64,000 bases of DNA from Candidatus Bathyarchaeia archaeon (GTDB lineage: Archaea > Thermoproteota > Bathyarchaeia > 40CM-2-53-6), in contig DASYWW010000062.1 of assembly GCA_035935655.1 (NCBI GenBank), positions 124,001-188,000 of the forward strand, written 5' to 3'. A program made the translations under genes and the position numbers. The notes beneath the pieces are model-generated. The model ran no database searches. It was not told the DNA's origin and saw only the letters and a program-made list of their open reading frames with translations. Within the stretch, counting starts at the first letter, position 1, and every line of letters starts with the position of its first letter. Below, one piece after another: positions 1-8,112 of the stretch.

Positions 1-290
1 TCGATGTTGAGAACACGATCAAGGCCATTGGGAAAGTGACGTCTGAGTATGGGAGAAACTTTAGTTTCGACTCATCTTTCGACGGCAAGACACATGTTCT
101 CGTTATGCGGCATGAAAGCGGGAAGAATGCTTCTGCGTACTATGGAGAGTCTGTGAAAGCTGTGTTCGCGATGCTCGGACTTGATTGCAAAGTAGAAGAG
201 AATGAAGACCAAGTCACGGCACACGTTGACATTCTTCCCTCAATCAAACTACCCCCATCTACGCCGAAAGTTGTAACGACTTCCACCTGA
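1..290 (+). CDS. C-terminal end of an unknown protein (partial at window edge)
   Basis: The reading frame is open from the first bases of the window to the TGA ending at 290, so the true start lies upstream. An internal GTG at 36 is not needed as a start. About 95 residues are visible: an alternating charged and hydrophobic region followed by a proline/threonine-rich tail. No family was recognised. The frame is followed by about 160 non-coding bases before the lipoate ligase pair. Confidence 0.5.
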   Translation, partial: DVENTIKAIGKVTSEYGRNFSFDSSFDGKTHVLVMRHESGKNASAYYGESVKAVFAMLGLDCKVEENEDQVTAHVDILPSIKLPPSTPKVVTTST

Positions 291-452
291 CCGTGCCCGA
301 GTCGCGGGGATCGAACCCAGACGTTTGTGGGCCAATTCACGCTTTTTCTTGCTTGAATGAAACTACGGGAGCCGGCAGCCCCTAACCCGAATGATGCAGG
401 GTGTGCCTGGATTTAAAACCGGGCCCCACATCGTTCTCCTCCAACACGAAAG

Positions 453-737
453 ATGGAAAGATCCGCAGACTACAAGGCCTCAGGGGGAAAGTTGGTCCGG
501 ATCAGACTGAAAGAAGAACACGGCCTAATCAGAACGATCAAGATTACCGGAGATTTTTTTCTGATCCCTGAGGAGAGTTTGCGGAAGCTTGAGAGGATGT
601 TGGAGGATGCGCCGTTGCGGGAGCCGGAATTGCGTCTTCTTGTCAATCGTTTTTTCCGTGGGACTCAGGCCCGGGGGCTAGGTGTTTCTTCTGATGATTT
701 TGTGAAAGCAATTCTCTCAGCGAAGGAGACGATTTAG
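453..737 (+). CDS. lplB: Lipoate-protein ligase accessory subunit (LplB-type)
   Basis: The 94-residue protein resembles the C-terminal accessory domain of bacterial LplA. In Thermoplasma-type archaea this domain is a separate protein needed to activate lipoate for transfer. The sequence shows a beta-rich N-half with a GGKLVRIRL-like strand, then a charged helix and a C-terminal helix. It ends three bases before the TTG start of lplA, so the two are almost certainly cotranscribed and act as one enzyme. The ATG at 453 is the only reasonable start. The product should act in the cytoplasm on E2 or GcvH lipoyl domains. No such substrate gene is in this window. Confidence 0.8.
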   Translation: MERSADYKASGGKLVRIRLKEEHGLIRTIKITGDFFLIPEESLRKLERMLEDAPLREPELRLLVNRFFRGTQARGLGVSSDDFVKAILSAKETI

Positions 738-740
738 ATC

Positions 741-1508
741 TTGGAAACTTGGCGGCTGGTTGATCTAGAGTATCGGGATAATCCGTTCATGAACCTGGCT
801 GTTGAAGAGGCGATACCGCGAATGGTCGGGGAGGGAAAGGCTCCAAGCACGGTCCGTTTCTGGCATAACTCCAACACGATCGTCATCGGCTGTTTCCAGT
901 CTGCAAAGTTGGAGGTGAACATGGAGGCTTGCAAAGAGACCGGGACCGAGATTGTTAGGAGGTTCACGGGTGGAGGTGCGGTCTATCATGATAGTGGGAA
1001 TTTGAATTATGCGATATCGTTGCGAAAAGGTGATCCCATCGTCCCGGATCAGAATCTACAATCTGTATTCCAGAGATTATCTGAAGGCGCGGTCGATGGC
1101 TTGCGAAAACTGGGCGTAAGGGCAGAGTTTCAACCGGTCAACGATATCCAAGTTGACGGGAAGAAGGTTTCTGGGGCTGCGGGAAGCATTCGGTGGAACA
1201 CAGTCTTCCATCACGGATGCATTCTTGTCAATTCCGATCTCAGCATTCTTGGAAAGGTCCTGAATGTTCCCCGAGTGAAGTTGGAGGAAAAACATGTTGC
1301 GAGTGTGCTGAAACGAGTGACGACTGTGCGAGATGAACTGGGCCGGGATGTATCCACTCGTGAGGTTCGGGACGCTATTGTGGATGGGATAGAGAATTGT
1401 TATGGGGTTAGAGTGGAGCCTGGTGACTTGAAGAAAGAAGAATTGGGGTTGGCGAAGGAGTTGTATCAGACCAAGTATAGCCGGTTGGAATGGAACTTGG
1501 AGCCCTGA
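741..1508 (+). CDS. lplA: Lipoate-protein ligase A catalytic subunit
   Basis: This 255-residue protein of the biotin/lipoate ligase fold attaches lipoate to carrier domains by way of lipoyl-AMP. It carries the hallmark RRFTGGGAVYHD motif followed by GNLNYA near residues 74-92. The later K-x-SG-A segment (VDGKKVSGAA) supplies the adenylate-binding lysine. It lacks the C-terminal accessory domain of E. coli LplA, which is supplied by the gene just upstream. The chosen start is a TTG at 741, with GGAG at 725-728 as a plausible ribosome-binding site. Its 3' end overlaps a convergent small gene. Confidence 0.92.
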   Translation: METWRLVDLEYRDNPFMNLAVEEAIPRMVGEGKAPSTVRFWHNSNTIVIGCFQSAKLEVNMEACKETGTEIVRRFTGGGAVYHDSGNLNYAISLRKGDPIVPDQNLQSVFQRLSEGAVDGLRKLGVRAEFQPVNDIQVDGKKVSGAAGSIRWNTVFHHGCILVNSDLSILGKVLNVPRVKLEEKHVASVLKRVTTVRDELGRDVSTREVRDAIVDGIENCYGVRVEPGDLKKEELGLAKELYQTKYSRLEWNLEP

Positions 1509-1792
1509 TCAAGACTCGGCTCCGGCTTCGTCAAAGGCTGTATTCTAGCTCTAGCTTCAGGCATCGTGATCTTTGTCAGAAGCTCGCCGTGTGTTCTGAA
1601 CCAGTCCGGTATTATGACCGCGCGCAATAGCTCCTGGACTGTTACTCCGCGCTCTTTTGCTTCACTGTCTAGGAGGTCGAAAGTTTGCTGTCCGAACGCT
1701 ACCATCACTTTTATCGAGGACACTTTTCCGTTTTCACACCATTTTCGCGAGTATCCCTGAGGTCCTACAAAATGGACCCGAGAGATGTTCAC
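1466..1792 (-). CDS. Small hypothetical protein, possible ribbon-helix-helix-like
   Basis: This 108-residue protein lies convergent to lplA and overlaps its last 43 bases. The central part has a strand (SSIKVMVAFG) followed by two helices separated by a RGVTV turn. That pattern is compatible with a CopG/RHH-like DNA-binding fold, but it is not a firm match. The C-terminal 30 residues overlap lplA and look unstructured. An internal GTG in the V-M-V segment would give a shorter protein starting at the strand. Confidence 0.45.
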   Translation of the reverse strand: MNISRVHFVGPQGYSRKWCENGKVSSIKVMVAFGQQTFDLLDSEAKERGVTVQELLRAVIIPDWFRTHGELLTKITMPEARARIQPLTKPEPSLDQGSKFHSNRLYLV

Positions 1793-2224
1793 ACTATCGA
1801 CTACGCTTACCAGCTAGAATTGATATAAGTCTGCCGGAAATAATCCTATCAGGAAACCGAAAGAGCGACTCCTAATTGGCGACAAGGGCTCGGCTTATAG
1901 ACTCGATTGCTGGATGAGGAGAGAACTACCACTAGTACAGCTACTGGAATGGTGGCGCGAGAGGACCCACACCCGACCACCTACTGCGCAATGAGTCTTG
2001 TCCTGCTGGATCTGAGGACCGGTCGGGGTGTCGGGGCTTAGAATGTCTAAATTGCCTTCGCTGGCAGGACTTCGCGGGACAGTTGGTCTGACATGTTGCC
2101 TTGTGGCTTGCTATCGCTCGTCCGCCGATGATTTAGTGTGCCTTCGAAGCTGAAGCTCACAGAGTTCGGACTCATGGCCTCAAAGGTGACGCTCGTCCCG
2201 ACGGTGCCCCCGCCTCGGAGGGCT
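1793..2224. other. Gap with no convincing gene
   Basis: About 430 bases lie between two small minus-strand genes. Short frames here overlap each other and show no recognisable protein pattern. No repeat, tRNA or clear promoter was seen. Confidence 0.4.
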
Positions 2225-2503
2225 CTAGAAGTTTGTTTTTCTCGTCCTGCCACGCTGGGACAGGCCCTCCTTGAGGGCTGATCCTTCTGGTCCGTACCCG
2301 TAAGTTCTGAGCCACAGCTTGACGATCCCGATACACGTTCGACAACGGATCCTCTTGGCTTGGACAAGCTTCCTCTTCCATATTTCCCTAGTAGCGTTCC
2401 AGCTCTCCTGGCTGGCCTTTCTCAACTGTCTACTCCGGTTATAGTAGTTCGTCCAGTAATCAACCCAACCCTCAGGTGTTGTGGGTGGGTGCAGACTTTC
2501 CAT
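2225..2503 (-). CDS. Small basic hypothetical protein
   Basis: This 92-residue protein is rich in Trp, Tyr and Arg. A helical, positively charged centre (residues about 13-70) includes a CRTC pair, and the tail is basic. Composition and codon choice look protein-like, but no family was recognised. It is isolated between non-coding stretches, so no function can be suggested beyond possible nucleic-acid binding from its charge. Confidence 0.4.
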   Translation of the reverse strand: MESLHPPTTPEGWVDYWTNYYNRSRQLRKASQESWNATREIWKRKLVQAKRIRCRTCIGIVKLWLRTYGYGPEGSALKEGLSQRGRTRKTNF

Positions 2504-2680
2504 GTCCTACAGGATGATGCCCCGTCATTCTAGTTCTACCGATCGAGATGATCAGGCATCGGTATGACCTTTTCCACGTGTCTTGATGATGATATCAAAC
2601 TGGGGAGATCTTGAGAAAACTTATCTTCGATCGTTTCGATCTCTCTTCTGATCTTCGATAAGGCGAGTGAGCGATTCAAC

Positions 2681-2782
2681 ATGTCAGAGGATGCTGGGAA
2701 ACGTCGACAACCTGCTCGTAACAGCAAGAGCAGGCGTAGTCGTAGGCAGAGACGGTTCGAATCGAAGAAACACAAAAAGTAG
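2681..2782 (+). CDS. Very small Arg/Lys-rich protein (33 residues)
   Basis: ATG at 2681 opens a 33-residue frame ending in TAG. About half of the residues are Arg, Lys, Ser or Gln, including clusters such as SRRSRRQRR and a KKHKK end. Such composition suits a small nucleic-acid-binding protein, but it could be chance. A weak purine-rich stretch (AAGGCGAG) lies about 14 bases upstream. The opposite strand reads as an unlikely Leu/Arg-rich frame, which favours the plus strand if either is real. Confidence 0.28.
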   Translation: MSEDAGKRRQPARNSKSRRSRRQRRFESKKHKK

Positions 2783-2988
2783 GACGGACTTCTGAATTCC
2801 TGCGGGAACTCACATTGCGGGGTCCACCCAAGTGTCCAGAAAAAAGCTCTCGGGGAACCGCGCTCTTCTCAAATCCTAAGGCAAACTTGAGATCTGTCTC
2901 AGGTAATTGTCAAACTATCGGTCGCGCAACAGGATTCTATTCGGGGGTCTAAAAAAGGGGGGAGGTTGTCGGAGCTATTATCGGATGA

Positions 2989-3507
2989 TTACGCTTTGAA
3001 GAACGGTGCATAAGCGAGAAGTGTCTCGCTCTTGAAAATTCCATCAAGGTGACTAACTCTCTCAACGGAAGTCTTCACAATGTCTTCAGAGGTTCTTGCT
3101 TGCCAGAGGGCGACTATGTCGAACTGTCCGGGTACCGTAGATGCTTCTACGAAGCCTGGGATGCTGCTGAGCTGCTTGATGACGTTCTCGCTGGTAGTGT
3201 GCTCACATGTTAACAAAGAAACGCCGAGAGCCATTTGGTTCTCGAATTTCTTAGTAGGCTGAATACCGTCGAAGCCCGTGTGAGTGTCGGTGGTGCGGAT
3301 GTCGGTGATATTGCGGATTTCTTTGACTGTCTGGTATACGTTGTGTGGTGTGTTTGGTTTCAGGCGTAGAACTAGGTCGTATCGGCCTGTAACCGGTGCG
3401 ATGAGGTCAATCTGGCTATTGCGCTTTAGCTCCTCAACCACGTTGGTGCTGCGGCCCGGATTGACGGTCGCGAACACGTAGGTCGGGAAATTCATATTGG
3501 TTTGCAT
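2989..3507 (-). CDS. Tandem Lrp/AsnC ligand-binding (RAM) domain protein
   Basis: This 172-residue protein has two copies of the Lrp/AsnC effector-binding domain (residues about 6-80 and 90-168) and no helix-turn-helix. Each half has the beta-alpha-beta pattern with a conserved turn (APVTGRYDLVLRL in the first, VPGQFDIVALW in the second). Stand-alone RAM proteins bind amino acids or other small ligands and can modulate partner regulators; this role is inferred. A perfect inverted repeat, CTGCA-TTTTAT-TGCAG at 3522-3537, surrounds its probable TATA element about 22 bases before the ATG. The gene is divergent from the ACT-domain gene at 3622. Confidence 0.85.
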   Translation of the reverse strand: MQTNMNFPTYVFATVNPGRSTNVVEELKRNSQIDLIAPVTGRYDLVLRLKPNTPHNVYQTVKEIRNITDIRTTDTHTGFDGIQPTKKFENQMALGVSLLTCEHTTSENVIKQLSSIPGFVEASTVPGQFDIVALWQARTSEDIVKTSVERVSHLDGIFKSETLLAYAPFFKA

Positions 3508-3521
3508 TGTTGTTTTTTCTA

Positions 3522-3537
3522 CTGCATTTTATTGCAG
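3522..3537. promoter_or_regulatory. Inverted repeat over the promoter of the Lrp-like gene
   Basis: The sequence reads CTGCATTTTATTGCAG, with five-base arms around an AT-rich centre. On the minus strand the centre reads ATAAAA and lies about 22 bases before the ATG at 3507, as expected for a leaderless archaeal promoter. The arms therefore flank the TATA box, a typical place for a repressor or autoregulator. Confidence 0.5.
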
Positions 3538-3621
3538 AGTAGTAATACCCATTACTTGCTTATAAGACTTTTATTTGAGACCATACGCTATGTTACATGA
3601 GGATAGAAGGTCACAAGGCTC

Positions 3622-4335
3622 ATGGCAGCTCAAAGGAACAGCGTCAGCGTCCCCGAAGCGGTACGCGAGATTCTGACCAGAAACTACCCCATCTACCAAT
3701 GTTTGAAGATGAAGCTCATGAATTTCCACTCCCTCGCACAACTCATCCAACCCCAAGTCAAACAGCTCAGCGGGAAAGATGCAACCATCAACACTCTAGT
3801 CGTAGCGATCAAAAGATTCTCAGACACATTATCCAACGACAAAAGCCCTGACGCCTCAAGAGTCCTCAAAGACGCGAGAATATCCCTTTCAAGCGGCATA
3901 GTCGATGTGACGATAAGAGCGCCTAAGACGCAGTTCTCAACCATCATCAAAGAATTGTCAGAGGTCTGGGGCGATCTCTCAGAGTTCCCGCATGTTTTCC
4001 CATTATCAAACTCGATTAAACTCATCCTCCCAGGAGAAGACTACGCTCTGGTCCGTGGAAAGCTGGAACATCTTCGGGAAGCAACCACACAGGCGAACGT
4101 GGCCAAGCTGACACTCAACCTCCTGCCCCGCGCCGAGATGACCCCTGGAATAGCATCATACATAACGGAATTATTGTTCAGAAACGGCATCAATATCCTA
4201 GACGCATTTCTGGGCTACGGAGACATCATAATGGTCGTTGACGAGAGAGACGGACCCCTGGCCTACGACATTCTACAGGGAGAAATCCACGGCTCCACCA
4301 AATGGAGGAGTGGAAACCACGAGCCCCCACGTTAA
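3622..4335 (+). CDS. ACT-domain protein with N-terminal helical (wHTH-like) region
   Basis: This 237-residue protein begins with a helical segment (residues 8-60) that resembles a winged-helix region. A middle alpha/beta domain follows (residues about 88-160). The C-terminus is an ACT-like domain (residues about 165-225) with a GINILDAFLGYGDIIMVVDE core, as in aspartokinase-type ACT modules. Proteins of this layout are probably small-molecule-responsive regulators in archaea. A TATA element (TTATAAG near 3560-3566) suits transcription starting about 33 bases before the ATG. It is divergent from the tandem Lrp-like gene, so the two may share control. Confidence 0.7.
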   Translation: MAAQRNSVSVPEAVREILTRNYPIYQCLKMKLMNFHSLAQLIQPQVKQLSGKDATINTLVVAIKRFSDTLSNDKSPDASRVLKDARISLSSGIVDVTIRAPKTQFSTIIKELSEVWGDLSEFPHVFPLSNSIKLILPGEDYALVRGKLEHLREATTQANVAKLTLNLLPRAEMTPGIASYITELLFRNGINILDAFLGYGDIIMVVDERDGPLAYDILQGEIHGSTKWRSGNHEPPR

Positions 4336-4365
4336 GGCGGACCCTATCTCGTAAACCGTGCAAAC

Positions 4366-4381
4366 TTTCTTGAGCAAGAAA
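4366..4381. promoter_or_regulatory. Palindrome in a conserved leader before the AHSA1 gene
   Basis: The sequence is TTTCTTGAGCAAGAAA, a perfect 16-base palindrome. It is preceded by GCAAAC and followed after 16 bases by the ATG at 4398. The same arrangement, with the same 16-base spacing and matching flanks, precedes the tautomerase gene at 22282. This points to a shared operator. Confidence 0.6.
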
Positions 4382-4397
4382 CACCGGCCCGTTTCCC

Positions 4398-4838
4398 ATG
4401 CCAAAGTCGTACGTAGCTAGGCAATCATACTATTTCGAGAAGGCGCCGCCTGAGAAGGTGTTCCTGGCCCTAACAGAGCCGAAGATGCTTGTGAAATGGT
4501 TCCTCTCGAGAGCAAAAGTCGAACCGAAGAAAGGTGGAAGTTACTCCTTCGATTGGGTCGGTGGATATCACATGACGGACAAGGTGAAGAGATTTGAGGC
4601 GAACAAGGCCGTATCGTTCGCCTGGTCAGACAAAATAAAAAACGGAGAGATCGCGAAGACCACTGCCTCGTTCGAAGTAGCCAAGAAAGGAAAAGGGACG
4701 CTATTGAAGCTGCGCCATACCGATTTCAAAGACCCCGAACATTTCGCTGACTGTTCGTCACGATGGGCGTACTACTTGACGAATATGAAGTCGGTTTTGG
4801 AGCAAGGCGTCGACCTACGTTCAAGATACGATGGGTAA
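4398..4838 (+). CDS. AHSA1/SRPBCC-domain protein
   Basis: This 146-residue protein of the AHSA1 branch of the SRPBCC (START-like) superfamily starts with the characteristic strand and 'P-P-E-K-V-F-x-A-L-T' helix. Next comes a K-W-F-L segment and an RHTDF strand near the end, followed by a long C-terminal helix with WAYYLTNMKSVLEQG. Family members bind hydrophobic ligands or assist chaperones; the exact role is not predictable. The gene shares its 5' leader palindrome with the small tautomerase gene at 22282. Confidence 0.85.
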   Translation: MPKSYVARQSYYFEKAPPEKVFLALTEPKMLVKWFLSRAKVEPKKGGSYSFDWVGGYHMTDKVKRFEANKAVSFAWSDKIKNGEIAKTTASFEVAKKGKGTLLKLRHTDFKDPEHFADCSSRWAYYLTNMKSVLEQGVDLRSRYDG

Positions 4839-4961
4839 ACGTGAGTCCAAGTGAGGACAGTGACTCTCGTGCACGTACGCACACACTGTGTGTATAAGAA
4901 GGGGCCAGTCGGGCCTCTGGGGAGGTTGAACTGCTGGTCGCGGTCTTACCAGACCACTTAA

Positions 4962-4986
4962 GTAGTACTGGAGACCTTGGTACTAC
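4962..4986. promoter_or_regulatory. Inverted repeat upstream of vapBC
   Basis: GTAGTAC at 4962-4968 and GTACTAC at 4980-4986 form an inverted repeat ending 9 bases before the TTG start of the antitoxin gene. VapB antitoxins commonly autoregulate by binding such repeats. The site overlaps the expected transcription start region, which would suit repression. Confidence 0.5.
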
Positions 4987-4995
4987 CGAGAAACG

Positions 4996-5232
4996 TTGGC
5001 GGAACGGCTTGTCAAGGTAACCAGAAAAGGCCAAGTTACGATACCATTGGAGCAGAGGAAGAAATACAGCATACGCGAAGGTATGAAGCTTCTCGTCAAG
5101 GACAGCCCTCAAGGGATCCTGTTGAGCCCGGTCAAGCCAGTAGAGGATCTCGCTGGGATCGACGCGGGAAAAACCAGTATTGAAGATATGAAGAAGAAAC
5201 TTGACAAGATGCGCTCCGAGGACCGTTATTGA
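4996..5232 (+). CDS. vapB: VapB-type antitoxin (SpoVT/AbrB swapped-hairpin)
   Basis: This 78-residue protein has an N-terminal swapped-hairpin AbrB domain, visible as VTRKGQVTIPLEQRKKY at residues about 7-23. A tail follows (residues 50-78) that would wrap the toxin. It starts with TTG at 4996 and its stop codon overlaps the toxin start, so the two are translationally coupled. An inverted repeat just upstream (4962-4986) is a likely autoregulatory operator. Confidence 0.85.
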   Translation: MAERLVKVTRKGQVTIPLEQRKKYSIREGMKLLVKDSPQGILLSPVKPVEDLAGIDAGKTSIEDMKKKLDKMRSEDRY

Positions 5233-5633
5233 GCCCGCCGCAAACCGTTGACACTCGTTTCTTCCTCACCCATTTCCTTGCGCATACCGATTCTCTGAGA
5301 GATAGGTCGCGACGAAAGATCACTGAGCTGCAGCGCCAGAACGCAATAGTTCCCACAATAGTTGTTCACGAGGTCTACAAGTACGAATATGAAGAATCGG
5401 GGGTGGAGGTTGCGAATTTGCGGATCGATTCGATACTGAGGTCCAGCTTCAGGATCATCGATCTCTCCACGCCGATAGCCATCACTGCTGCAACCCTAAG
5501 AGCTCGCCACCGGGGACTTCCAACCGCGGACGCTATAATCGCAGCCACAGCCCTGCACCAAAAGGCTAGAAGAATCGTCTCAGACGATCCACATTTCTCG
5601 AGGATCGAAGGACTCACGACAGAATGGCTGTAA
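5229..5633 (+). CDS. vapC: VapC-type PIN-domain toxin (ribonuclease)
   Basis: This 134-residue PIN-domain protein is probably a magnesium-dependent endoribonuclease neutralised by the upstream AbrB-type antitoxin. The acidic active-site set is visible: Asp in QTVDTRFF near the N-terminus, Glu in VVHEVYKYE, Asp in PTADAIIAATAL, and Asp in SDDPHF near the end. It starts with TTG at 5229, overlapping the antitoxin stop by four bases. The length is normal for VapC and all catalytic positions are present, so it looks functional. Confidence 0.87.
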   Translation: MSPPQTVDTRFFLTHFLAHTDSLRDRSRRKITELQRQNAIVPTIVVHEVYKYEYEESGVEVANLRIDSILRSSFRIIDLSTPIAITAATLRARHRGLPTADAIIAATALHQKARRIVSDDPHFSRIEGLTTEWL

Positions 5634-5755
5634 GAGTGGACAGCAGTGTCGAAGGAAAAAATTGCAATAGAAAACACTCATTCGGTATTGAGAAATTCTT
5701 CCTGTGGAGCGAATAGGTCTCAATCACGTCGTCTCTCGGTTCGTCTTCGCTGTCA

Positions 5756-6550
5756 GTGGTTTTTGTCCTCAAACGTAATATTAGTCAAGTAATCAGCCGA
5801 CGAAGGGATTGGGAGACTGAGACTATCCAGAGTGTAGGTAAAAAACGGTCGTGGGTCCAAACCTATGCCAGGATTGCCGGGATAATCTTCCTGGTCGCAG
5901 TTGTAGCAGGCCTCATCGGCGAGGCCACTGTTCCATCAATGCTTGTCGTGCCAGGAGATCCGGCTGCTACCGCGCGCAACATCGTTGGGAACGACTTGCT
6001 CTTTCGTCTCGGCTTCGTTGCCTACATTGTAGAGGCGTTGACCGATGTGGCTCTTACCTTCCTGCTCTACGTCCTGCTCCGGCCTGTCCGTGCAAATCTG
6101 GCCTTCGCCGCTGTACTCTTTCGAGTCATGGCCACTGCAACGTTCGCGTCCGGCGAAATCTTCTACTTCGCCCAGAGACAGATTCTAGGAGGAGACCAAT
6201 ACCTGAACAACTTCACGACTCCACAATTGCAGACGCTTGCACTATTGTCATACAACGTCTCCATCGCGGCCGGCAACCTCTCCACCATATTCTACGGGAC
6301 AGGCTCGATCATCCTCGGATACTTGATCTGGCGATCAGGATACCTTCCGAGAATCATGGGCCTGTTATGGGTTATCGGCGGAATAGGATTCGCCACCGGA
6401 ACCCTAGTATGGTTCACAGCTCCAGCTTATGCTTCCATCCTCTTGATGCTGCCGATGATCATCGCGCTAATCATACTGGGCGCGTGGCTTCTCGTCAGAG
6501 GAGTCAACCTGGCGAACTGGAGAGAACGCGAGCCGGGCGGAACCGTCTAG
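5756..6550 (+). CDS. DUF4386-type integral membrane protein
   Basis: The protein has about seven hydrophobic segments and the DUF4386 opening YARIAGIIFLVAVVAGLIGE. A central NVSIAAGNLSTIFYGTGSIILG segment and a C-terminal LLVRGVN are also typical. Function is unknown for the family. The start is uncertain: GTG at 5756 gives about 36 residues before the first membrane helix, longer than usual. No ATG, GTG or TTG exists between there and the helix. A TATA-like AATATTA lies near 5778-5784. Confidence 0.8.
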   Translation: MVFVLKRNISQVISRRRDWETETIQSVGKKRSWVQTYARIAGIIFLVAVVAGLIGEATVPSMLVVPGDPAATARNIVGNDLLFRLGFVAYIVEALTDVALTFLLYVLLRPVRANLAFAAVLFRVMATATFASGEIFYFAQRQILGGDQYLNNFTTPQLQTLALLSYNVSIAAGNLSTIFYGTGSIILGYLIWRSGYLPRIMGLLWVIGGIGFATGTLVWFTAPAYASILLMLPMIIALIILGAWLLVRGVNLANWREREPGGTV

Positions 6551-6607
6551 AGTGTCGATCTGATAACAGATTATACCTGCCTCTTACAGGCTATCATCTG
6601 ATGCTAA

Positions 6608-7231
6608 TTGTCGAAGGATCAGAGAGAGACTAGTAGGATAGAGGCGTTCAGCGACGGGGTCATAGCCTTCGCCATCACACTCCTGGTCTTGAATCTCAAG
6701 GATCCTTTGCTAGATCCGGCTTTGAGTCGGGGATCACTGTTTCAGGGATTATTGACGCAGTGGCCTGCGTTCTTTGCTTTCGTCACGAGTTTCGCGACGA
6801 TACTGATAATGTGGGTGAACCATCATAACATGTTCACATTCATACGGCGGGTGGACACGACCCTATTGTTCTTGAATGGTCTCTTGTTGTTCTTTATTGT
6901 CCTGACAGCTTTCACGACCTTGCTCGTCGCGAACCACGTTGGTCTAGGCCAAACCAATGATGGAAGAACCGCTGTTGCTATCTACACTGGGAACGCTATG
7001 ATACTGGGTCTGGTCTGGTCGACAATATCGTACTACTGTGCGAAGACTGGGCTCGTCCCTGCCGCTCCAGGCGGGATACGATATCTCATTGGTCCGGTCC
7101 CCTATGCAATCGCTTTCGGATTGAGCTTCGTCAACGCCTTCGCTAGTTTGGTAATAGTCTTGATTATCGCTGGATTCTGGACCCTGGCTTCAAGGGGTTT
7201 CTGGAGAACGGCACTAGCAGAAACCGCGTGA
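6608..7231 (+). CDS. TMEM175-family (DUF1211) potassium channel-like protein
   Basis: This 207-residue membrane protein has six hydrophobic segments. It carries the signature RIEAFSDGVIAFAITLLVL at the first helix, whose F-S-D residues are characteristic of the bacterial and archaeal TMEM175 group. Bacterial members are tetrameric potassium channels, so transport of potassium is likely but inferred. It starts at TTG 6608. It follows the DUF4386 gene by about 57 bases and is probably cotranscribed with it. Confidence 0.85.
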   Translation: MSKDQRETSRIEAFSDGVIAFAITLLVLNLKDPLLDPALSRGSLFQGLLTQWPAFFAFVTSFATILIMWVNHHNMFTFIRRVDTTLLFLNGLLLFFIVLTAFTTLLVANHVGLGQTNDGRTAVAIYTGNAMILGLVWSTISYYCAKTGLVPAAPGGIRYLIGPVPYAIAFGLSFVNAFASLVIVLIIAGFWTLASRGFWRTALAETA

Positions 7232-7268
7232 TTGTGAATTGAAAAAGAAACTGTGGGGAGTCTGCGAT

Positions 7269-7332
7269 AGCTTGGGAGCTTGGAAAGCGAAGAACCCATC
7301 CGAACCAAGAGTGAGTATCGTTACACTGCTCG
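7269..7332 (+). pseudogene. Relic matching the 3' end of the gene at 14140
   Basis: About 64 bases match 14529-14594, the coding end of the zinc-ribbon membrane gene, at most positions. Both contain AGCTTGGGAG, TTGGAAAGC or GTGGAAAGC, and CCATCCGAAC in the same order. Here the frame is broken by indels and stops. This suggests the leftover of a decayed paralogue between two unrelated genes. Confidence 0.45.
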
Positions 7333-7342
7333 GCTAGAGCGC

Positions 7343-7768
7343 TCACTCGAGCGAGTGGCCGCAGCTGGGACACTTGTCTGCGGAATTTCGAGAGACGGCG
7401 GAGCCACAGTGGGGGCATAATTTAAGATCAGCTTCGTCAACAACTTTCGGCTTTGTCATGTTTTCTATTTCTTTCTCTCGGCGCGAAGGACCAATCGGAA
7501 CAGGATTCGCGATTTGACTTGTCCGCAATTGACGCAGAGTGGCCCTCATGCTGCGCCTCAAAAGCAAGAATTGGACGATGAAGTAAGCCAAGATGTAACC
7601 ATAGAAGATTCCGGCTGCCAGTTTTCCACTGATTCCCAGAGCTGGGAGGATGATAACGATGGGAATGAAACCCAGGAGAAGAGGAACAAACATCCGAATG
7701 GCAAACCATTGCCGTGCCCGTCCGGCCTCCTTCTTCGCTTGCCCCCTTGAAGATGATGACTGACTCAT
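7343..7768 (-). CDS. Two-helix membrane protein with C-terminal zinc ribbon
   Basis: This 141-residue protein has a basic N-terminus, two hydrophobic helices (residues about 25-45 and 50-70), then a soluble linker. The end is a zinc ribbon with CPHCG and CPSCG knuckles separated by about 13 residues. Such architectures are common in archaea and are mostly uncharacterised; the ribbon probably faces the cytoplasm. It is convergent with the TMEM175-like gene. Confidence 0.75.
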   Translation of the reverse strand: MSQSSSSRGQAKKEAGRARQWFAIRMFVPLLLGFIPIVIILPALGISGKLAAGIFYGYILAYFIVQFLLLRRSMRATLRQLRTSQIANPVPIGPSRREKEIENMTKPKVVDEADLKLCPHCGSAVSRNSADKCPSCGHSLE

Positions 7769-8112
7769 CCGGCTCCCTTTTTTCGAAAGATACTAGTCCT
7801 TCACGCTACCTTTTGATAACGATTCTAGGGTTGCTTTTGAGCGGGTCCGGTCTGTCCGCTCTCACGACACAAAAATCTTGAAACGTATCCCCCTTTTCTC
7901 AAGTCTATTTTCGTTGTCTTGCACTGATAATGGGCGAATTGTCGTGTTTGGGGCGTGATATGGATTGGAATCGTGGGGTGATTGTCGGGCCGGTCAAGAA
8001 GGATTTCGAGACAGCTCTGGTGAGGTTGTCCCAGATCCCGGATCAGGGCTGGAAATAAGCGATTTTTCGGAAAATCTTCGTTTTTCTTTCTCTGCGTTAG
8101 GTCGACAAACGG
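7769..8112. other. Gap with one doubtful micro-ORF
   Basis: About 340 bases lie between two minus-strand genes. A 32-residue frame on the plus strand (ATG at 7960, stop 8058) reads like protein but has no family match and no neighbours. It may be a decayed fragment. Nothing else was identified. Confidence 0.35.

Noticed and set aside
303-390. Possible minus-strand tRNA (T-loop-like GGGTTCGATC, CTCGGGC end, TTTAAA box upstream)
   Set aside because: The T-stem has only three or four good pairs, no D-arm with GG is present, and no anticodon stem pairs convincingly even with an intron. It could be a tRNA remnant but cannot be supported as a gene.
5851-6633. Long plus-strand frame overlapping the DUF4386 gene
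   Set aside because: Composition is rich in Arg, Cys and His with no hydrophobic pattern; it is a shadow of the membrane protein in another frame.
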